34,903 nucleotides of DNA from the NCBI GenBank assembly GCA_947452415.1, contig CANGCT010000021.1, forward strand, positions 1 to 34,903, written 5' to 3'. Position numbers and translations under genes: made by a program. The notes below the pieces were generated by a model. The model was not told the DNA's origin. It saw only the letters and a list, made by a program, of their open reading frames with translations, and did not search any database. This stretch comes from Flavobacteriaceae bacterium (GTDB lineage Bacteria > Bacteroidota > Bacteroidia > Flavobacteriales > Flavobacteriaceae). Of this stretch, positions 17,918 through 26,384 are shown piece by piece (within the stretch, counting starts at the first letter, position 1; every line of letters begins with the position of its first letter).

Positions 17918-18651
17918 ATTTTGGTTTTAAGAACGGTTTTGTACAAAGGGACAAAATAAGAGATAGTATAATTGAATCCAGCACCAAAATTACCACCATA
18001 GGTTCTATTGAAACCAGGAATATAAAGGTTATCGAAATTATTAGGAACCTTATTGGAAATTAAATTATGTATTCCAAAACTAAATCCAACATATAAATTT
18101 GGAAACACTTCGGCTTTAACACCAGCAATAACTTCAATCCATTGTGCCGATAAACCATCGTATTCTGTTCCTGACACAATTGTAGGTTTCGGAAAATAGT
18201 TGTTCGCATAATATATAGAATAACTATTTAGGGTTTGGCTAAACGAACTCACGCCATAGCGCATCCCTACATAAAGCATGTTGTTCATACCAAGCCAATT
18301 TTCATAAGAATTGTAATCAAAACCTACTTTAAGATAGGTTCCTTTGGTAGTAAAGTTCAATTGATCGTCGGCAACGGTTTTATTTTCGTTTCCAATTTCG
18401 GCTGCTAAATAATGTTTACGGGTGAATTTGAAATCTCCAACTAATTCCAATCCCTTATAATTTTTATCATAAAAAGAACGGGTTAATTTAAATAAATCTA
18501 CCCCAAGACGCAAACCATAACGCTCAGTTTTAGGCTTTATACTATCTTTTTTTATAGCAATCGTGTCTTTTACAGTTGTTTTCTGTGCCGTTACTAAAAA
18601 CGAGCACAGCACCAAGCATAAACTAAAAGTATATTTTAATATGTACTTCAT
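17896..18651 (-). CDS. DUF6048 family protein, predicted outer-membrane beta-barrel
   Basis: The 251-residue protein has a signal peptide (about residues 1-22, ending VTAQ) and then a barrel-like pattern of alternating hydrophobic strands: YGLRLGVDLFKLTRSF, YLAAEIGNE, TYLKVGFDYN, NNMLYVGMRYGVS and FNYTISYFVPLY at the end. This matches DUF6048, whose function is unknown. Its start lies 29 bp inside the upstream DUF6452 gene. The set rlmD-DUF6452-DUF6048 is a recurring Flavobacteriia arrangement, to my knowledge, which suggests the two small envelope proteins act together. Confidence 0.8.
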   Translation of the reverse strand: MKYILKYTFSLCLVLCSFLVTAQKTTVKDTIAIKKDSIKPKTERYGLRLGVDLFKLTRSFYDKNYKGLELVGDFKFTRKHYLAAEIGNENKTVADDQLNFTTKGTYLKVGFDYNSYENWLGMNNMLYVGMRYGVSSFSQTLNSYSIYYANNYFPKPTIVSGTEYDGLSAQWIEVIAGVKAEVFPNLYVGFSFGIHNLISNKVPNNFDNLYIPGFNRTYGGNFGAGFNYTISYFVPLYKTVLKTKMKEKGKK

Positions 18652-19150
18652 TTTCGGTTTCGAGATTAGGTTTTACTATAATTATATTTTTAATCCAATT
18701 GTCGGTGTCTGGTGTAAGGATGTTGGTATTAAAGTTTGTTAGGTTAAATAAATATTTATACCCACAAGCTCGAGAAACATAAACTTCTTTTTTGGTATAA
18801 TTAATTGTTAGTATATCTGCATTTGATGCAGTAGCGCCAAAATTATTAGTTAATGTATATGTAGTTGTGCTTGCAGATGGGTCTAAAGGAAGATATATTT
18901 TACTGGTATTTGTTAAATAACGTAAAGGATTGGTAACCGACAAAGTAGTATTAAAAACTACGCCATCTGAAATTCCTGCAGCAACTGCCTTCAAATTAGT
19001 TAGATTTTTCAAAGTAGGCGTTGCAATTAAACGGTCATAAAACTCAATTACTAATCTTGGAGTAGTGGAGGTAGCAGCATCGCAAATATCATCCTTTTCA
19101 CAAGAGGAGAATGAAAATGCAACTAGTAGTAATAAAAATATCTTTTTCAT
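18623..19150 (-). CDS. DUF6452 family lipoprotein
   Basis: The 175-residue protein starts with a lipoprotein signal peptide ending in the lipobox FSSC (Cys17). The residues right after the cysteine, EKDD, fit the acidic lipoprotein export signal that sends some Flavobacteriia lipoproteins to the cell surface. Pairs of cysteines (CEKDDICDAA) recur at the N-terminus. The rest is beta-rich (RLVIEFYD, IYLPLD, TLTNNFG, DILTINYTKKEVYVSRACGYKYLFNL). This fits DUF6452, function unknown. It sits 33 bp after rlmD and overlaps DUF6048 by 29 bp. Confidence 0.8.
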   Translation of the reverse strand: MKKIFLLLLVAFSFSSCEKDDICDAATSTTPRLVIEFYDRLIATPTLKNLTNLKAVAAGISDGVVFNTTLSVTNPLRYLTNTSKIYLPLDPSASTTTYTLTNNFGATASNADILTINYTKKEVYVSRACGYKYLFNLTNFNTNILTPDTDNWIKNIIIVKPNLETENEVHIKIYF

Positions 19151-19183
19151 AAATTTAATTTATTCCATTTTGAAAACTGAAAA

Positions 19184-20599
19184 CTATCGAAGTTCCAAAA
19201 GTACAACATTTTCAACATGATGCGTTTGCGGAAACATATCAACTGGTCGAACACGAGTTACTTTATATTTTTCGTCCATTAAGGCTAAATCTCTTGCTTG
19301 TGTAGCCGAATTACAACTCACGTAAACAATTTTCGGAGCATTCGTTTTAAATAACATTTCCACAACGTCTTTATGCATCCCGTCTCTTGGTGGGTCAGTG
19401 ATAATAACATCTGGCTTACCATGTTGGGCTATAAAGTCTTCGTTGAAAACGTTTTTCATATCCCCAACATAAAACTCACAATTGGTAATTGCATTGCGTT
19501 TGGCATTTTCTTTGGCATCGGCAATGGCTTCTGGAACGGCCTCAACTCCAATAACTTTCTTCGCTTTTTTAGATACAAATTGTGCTATCGTTCCCGTTCC
19601 CGTATACAAATCATACACTATTTCGTTTCCAGTTAAACCAGCAAAATCTCTAGTTATTTTGTATAATTCATAGGCTTGGTCGGAATTGGTTTGGTAGAAT
19701 GATTTGGCGTTGATGCTGAAATGTAATCCTTCCATTTCTTCCAAAATGTAATCTCTTCCTTTATATAATTTAATGTTTTGATCGTATAAAGTATCGTTGG
19801 CTTTGCTATTAACCACATATAGCAAGGAAGTAATGTTCGGGAATTTCTCATGAATAAAATCCATTAGTAATTCGCGGTTGGCTTTGTCGTTTTCAAAAAA
19901 CTGAATCAAAACCATAATCTCGCCAGTAGAAGCAGTACGAATCATTAAGGTTCGCAACAATCCTTCGTGGTTTCTAGCATTAAAAAACGTCATGTTGTTG
20001 GCAACAGCAAATTCTTTAATAGCATTTCGAATTTCGTTAGAAGGATCTTCTTGCAAGTGGCATTTTTCAATATCTAAAATCTTATCCCACATTCTTGGAA
20101 TATGAAAACCCAAAGCTGGTTGTTTACTTAAGGTTTGGTCTTCCGATTGGATTTCGGTTTCGTTTAACCATCGTGTATCCGAAAAGCCAAATTCCATTTT
20201 ATTTCTGTAAAAGAATTGTTTATTCGAACCCATAATAGGCTCGAAGGCAGGCAATTCAATTTTGCCAATTCTTTTTAGGTTGTTATAAACTTCTTGATTT
20301 TTATAGAACAATTGTTGCTCGTACTTCATATTCTGCCATTTGCAACCGCCACACGCACCAAAATGTTGGCAAACTGGCTCAATTCTGTTTTCCGAGAAGG
20401 AGTGGAATTTTATAGCTTTACCTTCATAATACGATTTACGTTTTTTTAATGTTTGCACATCTACCACATCACCAGGCACCACGTTTGGTATAAAAATCAC
20501 TTGTCCTTCTGGCGCTTTAGCCACCGAAACTCCTTTGGCTCCAGCATCCAACACGGTAACATTTTCAAAAATAACTTTATCTGTTTTCTTATTTCCCAT
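19184..20599 (-). CDS. rlmD: 23S rRNA (uracil-1939-C5)-methyltransferase, RlmD/RumA-type
   Basis: This 471-residue enzyme transfers a methyl group from SAM to C5 of a uracil in RNA. The order is an N-terminal TRAM domain (about residues 8-68), an iron-sulfur cluster site (Cys77, Cys83, Cys86 and Cys180), a SAM-binding domain with DLYTGTGTIAQF, IGVEAVPEAIADA and the PPRDGM motif, and the catalytic cysteine Cys429 in YVSCNSATQARD. The full cluster set supports RlmD or RlmC over TrmA. ATG 20599 (MGNKKTDK) is used; a longer frame to 20683 adds an unlikely hydrophobic leader and runs across a -7 promoter box. It heads a unit with DUF6452 and DUF6048. Confidence 0.92.
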   Translation of the reverse strand: MGNKKTDKVIFENVTVLDAGAKGVSVAKAPEGQVIFIPNVVPGDVVDVQTLKKRKSYYEGKAIKFHSFSENRIEPVCQHFGACGGCKWQNMKYEQQLFYKNQEVYNNLKRIGKIELPAFEPIMGSNKQFFYRNKMEFGFSDTRWLNETEIQSEDQTLSKQPALGFHIPRMWDKILDIEKCHLQEDPSNEIRNAIKEFAVANNMTFFNARNHEGLLRTLMIRTASTGEIMVLIQFFENDKANRELLMDFIHEKFPNITSLLYVVNSKANDTLYDQNIKLYKGRDYILEEMEGLHFSINAKSFYQTNSDQAYELYKITRDFAGLTGNEIVYDLYTGTGTIAQFVSKKAKKVIGVEAVPEAIADAKENAKRNAITNCEFYVGDMKNVFNEDFIAQHGKPDVIITDPPRDGMHKDVVEMLFKTNAPKIVYVSCNSATQARDLALMDEKYKVTRVRPVDMFPQTHHVENVVLLELR

Positions 20600-20603
20600 G
20601 AGG

Positions 20604-20611
20604 CAAAAATA
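20604..20611 (-). promoter_or_regulatory. Possible -7 promoter box of rlmD
   Basis: The minus strand reads TATTTTTG, matching TAnnTTTG, and ends only four bases before the ATG at 20599. If used, transcription would begin at or within a few bases of the start codon, giving a nearly leaderless message. No -33 TTG is at the right distance, so the box could be chance in AT-rich DNA. Confidence 0.35.
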
Positions 20612-20727
20612 AGCGATTGAATTGTTTTTTAGATTGGGTTTTAGAAAAAAATAAGAAATCTTTTGAAGCAAGGTAATTTTCAAAATTGGTTAAGAATCAA
20701 AAAGCACTATAAAATCTAAGAAAATAG

Positions 20728-20735
20728 TATCTTTG
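20728..20735 (+). promoter_or_regulatory. Possible -7 promoter box in the rlmD/DUF1697 gap
   Basis: TATCTTTG fits the TAnnTTTG consensus. It ends 16 bp before the small ATG frame at 20752 and 115 bp before the DUF1697 gene, and could serve either. No TTG lies at the normal -33 spacing. Confidence 0.4.
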
Positions 20736-20751
20736 GCAAAAGACTTTATCA

Positions 20752-20835
20752 ATGAAAACCCACCTAGCACTACTTATTGGCATAATTTAAACAGTACTTG
20801 ATTATTTCATTAAAAAATTATTAAATATAAATTAG
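20752..20835 (+). pseudogene. Possible small membrane peptide interrupted by one stop codon
   Basis: An ATG 17 bp after a -7 box reads MKTHLALLIGII, then TAA (20788-20790), then TVLDYFIKKLLNIN and TAG in the same frame. Joined, the two pieces would be a 27-residue single-span peptide with a basic tail; one base change (TTA to TAA) would explain the break. It is too short for homology judgement from sequence alone, so it may be chance or a 12-residue peptide. Confidence 0.25.
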
Positions 20836-20850
20836 AAAAATAAAAAAAAT

Positions 20851-21393
20851 ATGGTTCATCTCGCTTTACTTCGCGGCATCAACGTTTCTGGACATAATAT
20901 GATTAAAATGGACGCGTTAAAAACTGCACTAGAATCCATCGGATTTACTAATGTGGTGACTTACATCCAATCTGGGAACGTGTTTGTTTCGACTCTAGAA
21001 GAAAGTCCGAGTAAGGTTGGTTTTCTTATCAAGCAAGAAATTTATAAAACTTTCGGACACGATGTTCCTGCAGTGGTTATTGGTAAAGAAGATTTGGAAA
21101 CGTGTTTGAAAACCAATCCATTTTTAAAGATAAAAGAAGTAGATACTAAAAAATTGTATGTTTCTTTTGTTTCGATGGTTTTGAAAGAGGAACGAATCCA
21201 CGATTTAAAAATAAGTAATATCAAGCCCGATGAAGTGTATATTGACGAAAGTAGAATTTATATAAAATACGACATTTCTCCAGCCAAAACAAGATTAGAC
21301 AATAACTACATTGAAAAGAAATTGAATGTTACTTCTACCATTCGAAATTGGAATACGGTAAATAAATTATTGGAGTTGTTCGAAACTATTTAG
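20851..21393 (+). CDS. DUF1697 domain-containing protein
   Basis: The 180-residue soluble protein matches DUF1697 in length and motifs: LALLRGINVSGHNMIKMDALK at the start, then YIQSGNVFVS (about residues 38-47), IKQEIYKTFGHDVPAVVI, and the C-terminal NYIEKKLNVTSTIRNWNTVNKL. The family is widespread but its biochemical role is unproven. The gene appears to be monocistronic, with 52 bp before the Nramp gene. The preceding 251-bp gap holds a promoter-like box and the small broken frame. Confidence 0.9.
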   Translation: MVHLALLRGINVSGHNMIKMDALKTALESIGFTNVVTYIQSGNVFVSTLEESPSKVGFLIKQEIYKTFGHDVPAVVIGKEDLETCLKTNPFLKIKEVDTKKLYVSFVSMVLKEERIHDLKISNIKPDEVYIDESRIYIKYDISPAKTRLDNNYIEKKLNVTSTIRNWNTVNKLLELFETI

Positions 21394-21445
21394 TATCTTT
21401 AAAGATATATTAAATAAAATTTAATTTATTTAAATCATTAATAAA

Positions 21446-22705
21446 ATGAAACAAAATAATGCGTTACAGCGTTTTTGGAAAGTCTTGGGTCCTGGATTAA
21501 TAACTGGAGCTAGTGATGATGACCCATCCGGAATTGCAACCTATTCGCAAGCAGGTGCTGCCTTTGGACTTTCTACCCTTTGGACTTCTATAATAGCGTT
21601 TCCGCTAATGGCGACTATTCAGCAAATGTGTGCCAAAATTGGATTGGTTACTTCACAAGGATTGACTGGCGCACTAAAAAAACACTATCCAAGACCCATT
21701 TTGTATTTGATGTTGCTGTTCAGTTTTCCAGCTATTGTTATGAATATCGGAGCTGATATTGCAGGTATGGGAGCGGTTGGAAATTTACTTTTTCCGAAAA
21801 TTGAAGCTACTTATTTTAGTGTTGTTTTCACTATACTTCTTTTGTTTTTGATTATTTATTTACCTTATCAAAAAATTGCTGCAACGCTAAAATACTTATG
21901 TATTGTACTTTTAGTATATTTAATCGTACCATTTTTATACCACCAAGATTGGTTGGATATTGCTAAAAATACGTTTGTTCCAACTATTCACTTCAACAAA
22001 GACTTCATTAGTGTTTTAGTTGGAATTTTAGGAACCACCATCTCTCCTTATTTGTTTTTTTGGCAAGCTTCTATGGAGGTAGAAGAGATGAGTCATAAGA
22101 AAAAACATTTAATTGTAAATAAAAAAATCATCCACGATATGAAACAGGATGTTGATTTTGGAATGTCTTTTTCGGGCATAGTGATGTTCTTTATCATCCT
22201 AACCACTGGAACTGTTTTGTTCAAAGCAGGAATTCACCAAATTGATACAGTAGAACAAGCCGCAGCTGCACTAAAGCCACTTGCAGGAAATTTTGCTTAT
22301 TTGCTTTTTGCTATCGGAATAATAGGCACAGGCCTGTTGGCAATACCTGTTTTAAGTGGTTCGTTATCCTATATAATCACTGAAACTTTTGGATGGGAAC
22401 AAGGTTTGGACAAGAAATTTCATGAAGCCAAAGCATTTTATATCGTTATGGCAATCTCCTTAATTTTAGGATTGTCTTTAAACTATATTGGCATTTCTCC
22501 AGTTAAAGCTTTAATTTACACCGCTATACTTTATGGACTGACTGCCCCTGTTTTAATAGCGATTATCTTGCATATTTCTAATAATAAAAAAGTTATGGGA
22601 GAGTTTACAAATAGTAGGATATCCAACATTTTAGGATTTGCCACCTTAATAATCATGACGGTTGCTGCAGTAGTTTTAATTTACTTACAATTAGCAGGCG
22701 ATTAA
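21446..22705 (+). CDS. Nramp (SLC11)-family metal transporter, divergent metal site
   Basis: The 419-residue inner-membrane protein has about eleven spans and the Nramp fold signatures, for example GPGLITGASDDDPSGIATYSQ in the first span. In canonical manganese/iron Nramps the first-span motif is DPGN and the sixth has MPH. Here the first is DPSG (residues 26-29) and the sixth reads ISPY (199-202), so two metal ligands (Asn and Met) are replaced by Gly and Ser while the Asp stays. Such variants exist in distant Nramp-related branches, some of which prefer other ions. I therefore do not call it mntH. Substrate is undetermined; it is probably a proton-coupled or magnesium-type divalent cation transporter. 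Confidence 0.85.
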   Translation: MKQNNALQRFWKVLGPGLITGASDDDPSGIATYSQAGAAFGLSTLWTSIIAFPLMATIQQMCAKIGLVTSQGLTGALKKHYPRPILYLMLLFSFPAIVMNIGADIAGMGAVGNLLFPKIEATYFSVVFTILLLFLIIYLPYQKIAATLKYLCIVLLVYLIVPFLYHQDWLDIAKNTFVPTIHFNKDFISVLVGILGTTISPYLFFWQASMEVEEMSHKKKHLIVNKKIIHDMKQDVDFGMSFSGIVMFFIILTTGTVLFKAGIHQIDTVEQAAAALKPLAGNFAYLLFAIGIIGTGLLAIPVLSGSLSYIITETFGWEQGLDKKFHEAKAFYIVMAISLILGLSLNYIGISPVKALIYTAILYGLTAPVLIAIILHISNNKKVMGEFTNSRISNILGFATLIIMTVAAVVLIYLQLAGD

Positions 22706-22758
22706 TTTTTAGTTTAAAAAAATTGTAATTCGTTTTCGATAATCGCAATAAATTTTTA

Positions 22759-22766
22759 TATTTTTG
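22759..22766 (+). promoter_or_regulatory. Possible -7 promoter box of rocD
   Basis: TATTTTTG fits TAnnTTTG and ends 84 bp before the rocD start, implying a leader of about 78 nt, longer than usual here. No -33 TTG is at the expected distance. The leader shows no obvious riboswitch-like structure. Confidence 0.4.
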
Positions 22767-22850
22767 CTACAAAGGATGATTTCTCTCCACAAGAAGGAAT
22801 AGCTGTTTTACAAAAAAAATCTGTAAAGAGTACAGAAAAAAACAAATAAT

Positions 22851-24128
22851 ATGTCAGTTTTAGAAAAAATGAGTTCTGCTGAAGCTATTGCTTTAGAAGA
22901 AAAATATGGAGCGCACAACTACCATCCACTGCCAGTAGTACTTAGTAAGGGAAAAGGAGTTTATGTTTGGGATGTTGAAGGCAAAAAATACTATGATTTT
23001 CTTTCAGCTTACTCGGCGGTTAATCAAGGGCATTGTCATCCTAAAATTGTGTATGCCATGATGGAGCAAGCGCAAACTTTGACTTTAACTTCGCGTGCTT
23101 TTTACAATGATAAATTAGGTGCTTACGAAAAATATGTAACCAATTATTTTGGTTTCGATAAAGTTTTGCCAATGAATACGGGTGCCGAGGCGGTAGAAAC
23201 TGCTTTAAAACTATGTAGAAAATGGGCTTACGAGAAAAAAGGAATTTCCGAAAATGAAGCGCAAATAATTGTTTGTGATGGAAATTTTCACGGAAGAACA
23301 ACCACTATCATTTCTTTTTCTAATGATGAAAATGCTAGAAAGAATTTCGGGCCTTACACAGCTGGGTTTATTAAAATTCCTTACGATGACATCGAAGCTT
23401 TAGATGCAGTGCTTAAATCAACTAAAAATATTGCTGGTTTCCTTGTAGAACCTATTCAAGGGGAAGCTGGTGTTTATGTTCCTGCTGAGGATTATTTGGC
23501 GAAAGCCAAAGCACTTTGCTTAGAACACAATGTTTTGTTTATTGCAGATGAGGTACAAACCGGAATTGCAAGAACAGGTTCGATATTGGCAGTTTGTGGT
23601 AATTGTGATTGTGAAAATGCTTGCGAAAAACAAGCTACTTATGTTACTCCAGATATCTTAATTCTTGGAAAAGCCTTATCTGGTGGTGCTTATCCAGTTT
23701 CTGCAGTTTTAGCAAATGATACTATCATGAACGTGATTAAACCTGGACAACATGGATCTACTTTTGGAGGAAACCCCATTGCTGGTGCAGTTGCCATTGC
23801 AGCTTTGGATGTTGTTAATGAGGAAAATTTATCGCAAAATGCTCGTATATTAGGGAAGTTATTTCGTGAAAAAATTGGAGAATATATTAAGACATCTACT
23901 ATTGCAACTTTAGTACGAGGTAAAGGATTACTAAACGCTATTGTTATTAACGATACCGAAGAAAGTAATACTGCTTGGAATATTTGTATGGCTTTAAGAG
24001 ATAATGGTTTGTTAGCCAAGCCAACTCACGGAAATATCATTCGTTTTGCACCGCCTTTAGTAATGAATGAGGAGCAATTATTAGATTGTGTTTCTATTAT
24101 TATTACAACTTTAAAACAATTTGAATAG
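22851..24128 (+). CDS. rocD: Ornithine--oxo-acid aminotransferase
   Basis: This 425-residue PLP-dependent class III aminotransferase converts ornithine and 2-oxoglutarate to glutamate semialdehyde and glutamate. Recognised blocks are [16 protein letters not shown] near the N-terminus, which marks ornithine aminotransferases, [34 protein letters not shown] with Asp233 for the PLP ring nitrogen, and LGKALSGG with Lys274 as the PLP lysine. Between Asp233 and Lys274 is a short insert with four cysteines, C-x2-C-x-C-x3-C (Cys249, 252, 254, 258), absent from most animal and Bacillus enzymes. The gene stands alone after a 145-bp gap. Confidence 0.93.
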   Translation: MSVLEKMSSAEAIALEEKYGAHNYHPLPVVLSKGKGVYVWDVEGKKYYDFLSAYSAVNQGHCHPKIVYAMMEQAQTLTLTSRAFYNDKLGAYEKYVTNYFGFDKVLPMNTGAEAVETALKLCRKWAYEKKGISENEAQIIVCDGNFHGRTTTIISFSNDENARKNFGPYTAGFIKIPYDDIEALDAVLKSTKNIAGFLVEPIQGEAGVYVPAEDYLAKAKALCLEHNVLFIADEVQTGIARTGSILAVCGNCDCENACEKQATYVTPDILILGKALSGGAYPVSAVLANDTIMNVIKPGQHGSTFGGNPIAGAVAIAALDVVNEENLSQNARILGKLFREKIGEYIKTSTIATLVRGKGLLNAIVINDTEESNTAWNICMALRDNGLLAKPTHGNIIRFAPPLVMNEEQLLDCVSIIITTLKQFE

Positions 24129-24147
24129 TAACTTAAAAATTTAATTT

Positions 24148-24594
24148 ATGGAAAATCAGCAAAATTTAGAATTGAACGAACAAGCTGTAGATGCTTTAAG
24201 AACTAGTGCTAAATGGTCTATGTTTTTAGCAATCATGGGATTTGTTGGAATTGCCTTTATAATTATTGCAGCACTAATTATGACTTCGGTTATGTCAGCA
24301 ATTCCATCAAGCCCTATGAGTCCTCTAGGAAATCTTAAAGGTTATTTAACTGGAGTGTATTTATTTATGGCTTTATTGTATTTTCCTCCAGTGTATTATT
24401 TATTTAAATATGCCACAGATATGAAAAATGCATTGCTAACTTCTAGTTCCAATATGGTTGGTGTAGCATTAGGATATTTGAAATCCCACCATAAATACCT
24501 TGGAATTTCTATTATTGTAGTACTATCTTTATATATTTTGTTTATTATTGGCATAATAGTTTTTGTTGCAAACAAAGGGATGAATACTATTTAA
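24148..24594 (+). CDS. DUF5362-like membrane protein
   Basis: The 148-residue protein has a short acidic N-terminus, then the helix QAVDALRTSAKWSMF and three to four membrane spans (about residues 28-52, 67-88 and 114-140). The AVDALRTSAKWSMFLAIMGF block is the mark of DUF5362 proteins in Bacteroidota; no function is known. It begins 19 bp after rocD, close enough for cotranscription, though no functional link is evident. Confidence 0.8.
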   Translation: MENQQNLELNEQAVDALRTSAKWSMFLAIMGFVGIAFIIIAALIMTSVMSAIPSSPMSPLGNLKGYLTGVYLFMALLYFPPVYYLFKYATDMKNALLTSSSNMVGVALGYLKSHHKYLGISIIVVLSLYILFIIGIIVFVANKGMNTI

Positions 24595-24671
24595 ATTCTT
24601 ATGTTTTTTTTATTTGAGTGGAATTAAAACTCAATTATACAAGATCTAATTATTTTCCGTAATTTCGTTTC

Positions 24672-25547
24672 ATGATTATAAGAAAATTTCTATTACACAC
24701 CTTGTTTTTACTTTTGTTTCAGTTTGTTGAAGGTCAAGAACAATTTTCTGTTTTTTTTGAAAGCAATAAATCATCCGTAACAAAAACGGAAAATCAAAAA
24801 CTTCTAAATTGGATTTCAACTAATAAAGAAGTTAAGATTGTTGCTATTCATGGGTTTACCGACGAAGATGGAAGCACTGGTTTTAACGACACTCTTGCTA
24901 AAAAAAGAGTAGATTTTATTTTTAGTCAGATTAAAGATAAAATTAAAATTCGCGAAGACTTTAAAGCCATAAGTTTTGGAAAAAATTTCAAGCAATTAAA
25001 TGACAAATCTAAAAATAGAAAAGCAACTATTTTTTATATACTTCCAAAAGATTTTGCTAGAGAAAATGAGATTTTAGGATTAACTCCAATGGCAGTTCTT
25101 TCTAAAGTTGCCGTTGAGCCGGAACTAGTTCCAATTGAGGAAGAAACCATGAATTTTCCTGAAAATGCCACTTTGGAAACAAAGATTAAACTTTCGCAAA
25201 AAGGAACCCTTATTAGGTTGAATGACATTAATTTTTACATCAATACTTTTGCCATAATGCCTACTTCCAAAAGGGCAATTGATGAATTGATATATGTTTT
25301 AAATACCTATTCCAAATTAAAAATCGAAATTCAAGGACACATTTGTTGTTTAGATAAAGATGCCCGTAATCTTTCTACAGAAAGGGCTAAACAAGTGAAA
25401 AGAATCTTGGTTTCAGAAGGTATTTCCGAGCGAAGAATACATACAAAAGGTTTTGGAGTATCGAAGCCTAAATTTTCCATTCCCGAAAAAAGTGAATTTG
25501 AAGCAGCTCGAAACCGAAGAGTTGAAATTATGATTTTAGATAAATAG
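24672..25547 (+). CDS. Double-OmpA-domain envelope protein
   Basis: The 291-residue protein has a signal peptide (about residues 1-21, ending VEGQ) and two OmpA-C-like domains. The first (about 24-125) has the normal pattern HGFTDEDG and a helix with Arg79. The second (about 180-291) has IEIQGHICC (GHICC at 222-226) where most OmpA domains read GHTD, followed by STERAKQVKRIL and a closing RNRRVEIMI. OmpA-C domains bind peptidoglycan in the periplasm; the change in the second may alter binding. A near neighbour (25550) has the same layout, so this is a tandem duplicate. The 77-bp upstream gap holds only a weak TAATTTCG box. Confidence 0.9.
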   Translation: MIIRKFLLHTLFLLLFQFVEGQEQFSVFFESNKSSVTKTENQKLLNWISTNKEVKIVAIHGFTDEDGSTGFNDTLAKKRVDFIFSQIKDKIKIREDFKAISFGKNFKQLNDKSKNRKATIFYILPKDFARENEILGLTPMAVLSKVAVEPELVPIEEETMNFPENATLETKIKLSQKGTLIRLNDINFYINTFAIMPTSKRAIDELIYVLNTYSKLKIEIQGHICCLDKDARNLSTERAKQVKRILVSEGISERRIHTKGFGVSKPKFSIPEKSEFEAARNRRVEIMILDK

Positions 25548-25549
25548 CT

Positions 25550-26329
25550 ATGCGAAAATACCCCTTATTGTTACTGTTGTTTTCTGTGTTTTCATTTGCA
25601 CAAGCAAAGTTGGATGTTTATTTCGATTTTGATAAATACGATTTAAATGAAGAAGCAGTGAAAAAAATTAATTCTTGGATTTCCGAAGGAAAGAATTATG
25701 AGGTTACAAAACTTTATGGATTTTGCGATTGGAAAGGAACCAACCAATACAACGATACTTTGGCTTTGAAAAGAGTTTATTCGGTGTATAATTTTTTGAA
25801 GCAAAGTAAAATAGAAGTAAAAAAAGAAATTGAAATACGCGGTTTTGGTAAAAATTTCGAGCAGTCTACCGTGCAAGGAGAGAATAGACGAGTGACTATA
25901 ATTTTCCAGGAAAAGAAAGAGATTCCTGTAGAAGTAACTTCTGAACAAAAATTAAAAGATAAGGTTAAGGGCTCTAAAATTGGAGATTTAATTCGTTTGC
26001 CAAATTTATATTTTTACAATAATTCAGCTAAAATTGTTCCAAAATCGCAACCAGTTTTGTATGATTTGCTGTGTTTGATGAATGACAATCCGAAATTGAA
26101 AGTTGAAATTCAAGGACATATTTGTTGTAAACTTCCTGATCAGGTGGATGCTGTTTCCACCGCTAGAGCAAGATTTATTTATAATTTTTTGATTCAAAAT
26201 AAAATAGATAGAAAGCGATTGACTTTTAAAGGGTATGGTGTTTCTAGACCCATTCATCCTATTCCTGAAAAAAATTCTCAAGAAGAAGATGATAACAGAA
26301 GAGTGGAGATAATGATAGTGGAGAATTAA
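25550..26329 (+). CDS. Double-OmpA-domain envelope protein (tandem paralogue)
   Basis: The 259-residue protein has a signal peptide (about 1-18, ending SFAQA), a first OmpA-like domain (about 21-120) in which the loop reads LYGFCDWKG, and a second (about 150-259) with VEIQGHICC (GHICC at 189-193), STARARFIYNFL and NRRVEIMIVEN. It starts two bases after the stop of its paralogue and shares its two-domain plan, so the pair is one transcription unit derived by duplication. It likely anchors to peptidoglycan or links it to the outer membrane, from family knowledge. A repetitive gap follows before purM. Confidence 0.9.
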   Translation: MRKYPLLLLLFSVFSFAQAKLDVYFDFDKYDLNEEAVKKINSWISEGKNYEVTKLYGFCDWKGTNQYNDTLALKRVYSVYNFLKQSKIEVKKEIEIRGFGKNFEQSTVQGENRRVTIIFQEKKEIPVEVTSEQKLKDKVKGSKIGDLIRLPNLYFYNNSAKIVPKSQPVLYDLLCLMNDNPKLKVEIQGHICCKLPDQVDAVSTARARFIYNFLIQNKIDRKRLTFKGYGVSRPIHPIPEKNSQEEDDNRRVEIMIVEN

Positions 26330-26330
26330 C

Positions 26331-26384
26331 AATTGATAATTCATAATTGATAATTTGTAATTCGTAATTGATAATTCGTAATTC
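26331..26384. repeat. Short AT-rich tandem-like repeats before purM
   Basis: About 54 bp consist of near-copies of AATTGATAATTCGTAATTC and AATTGATAATT. Repeats of this kind are common in flavobacterial intergenic DNA and differ between strains by slippage. They run into the purM promoter, and the -33 TTG is taken from the last repeat unit, so copy number could influence it. Confidence 0.7.

Noticed and set aside
19373..19673. Plus-strand frames opposite rlmD
   Set aside because: They are antisense to conserved SAM-binding motifs of RlmD and show no features of their own.
24618..24645. Hairpin TTGAGT/ACTCAA after the DUF5362 gene as a terminator
   Set aside because: The stem is only six A-U-rich pairs and no T run follows on the plus strand.
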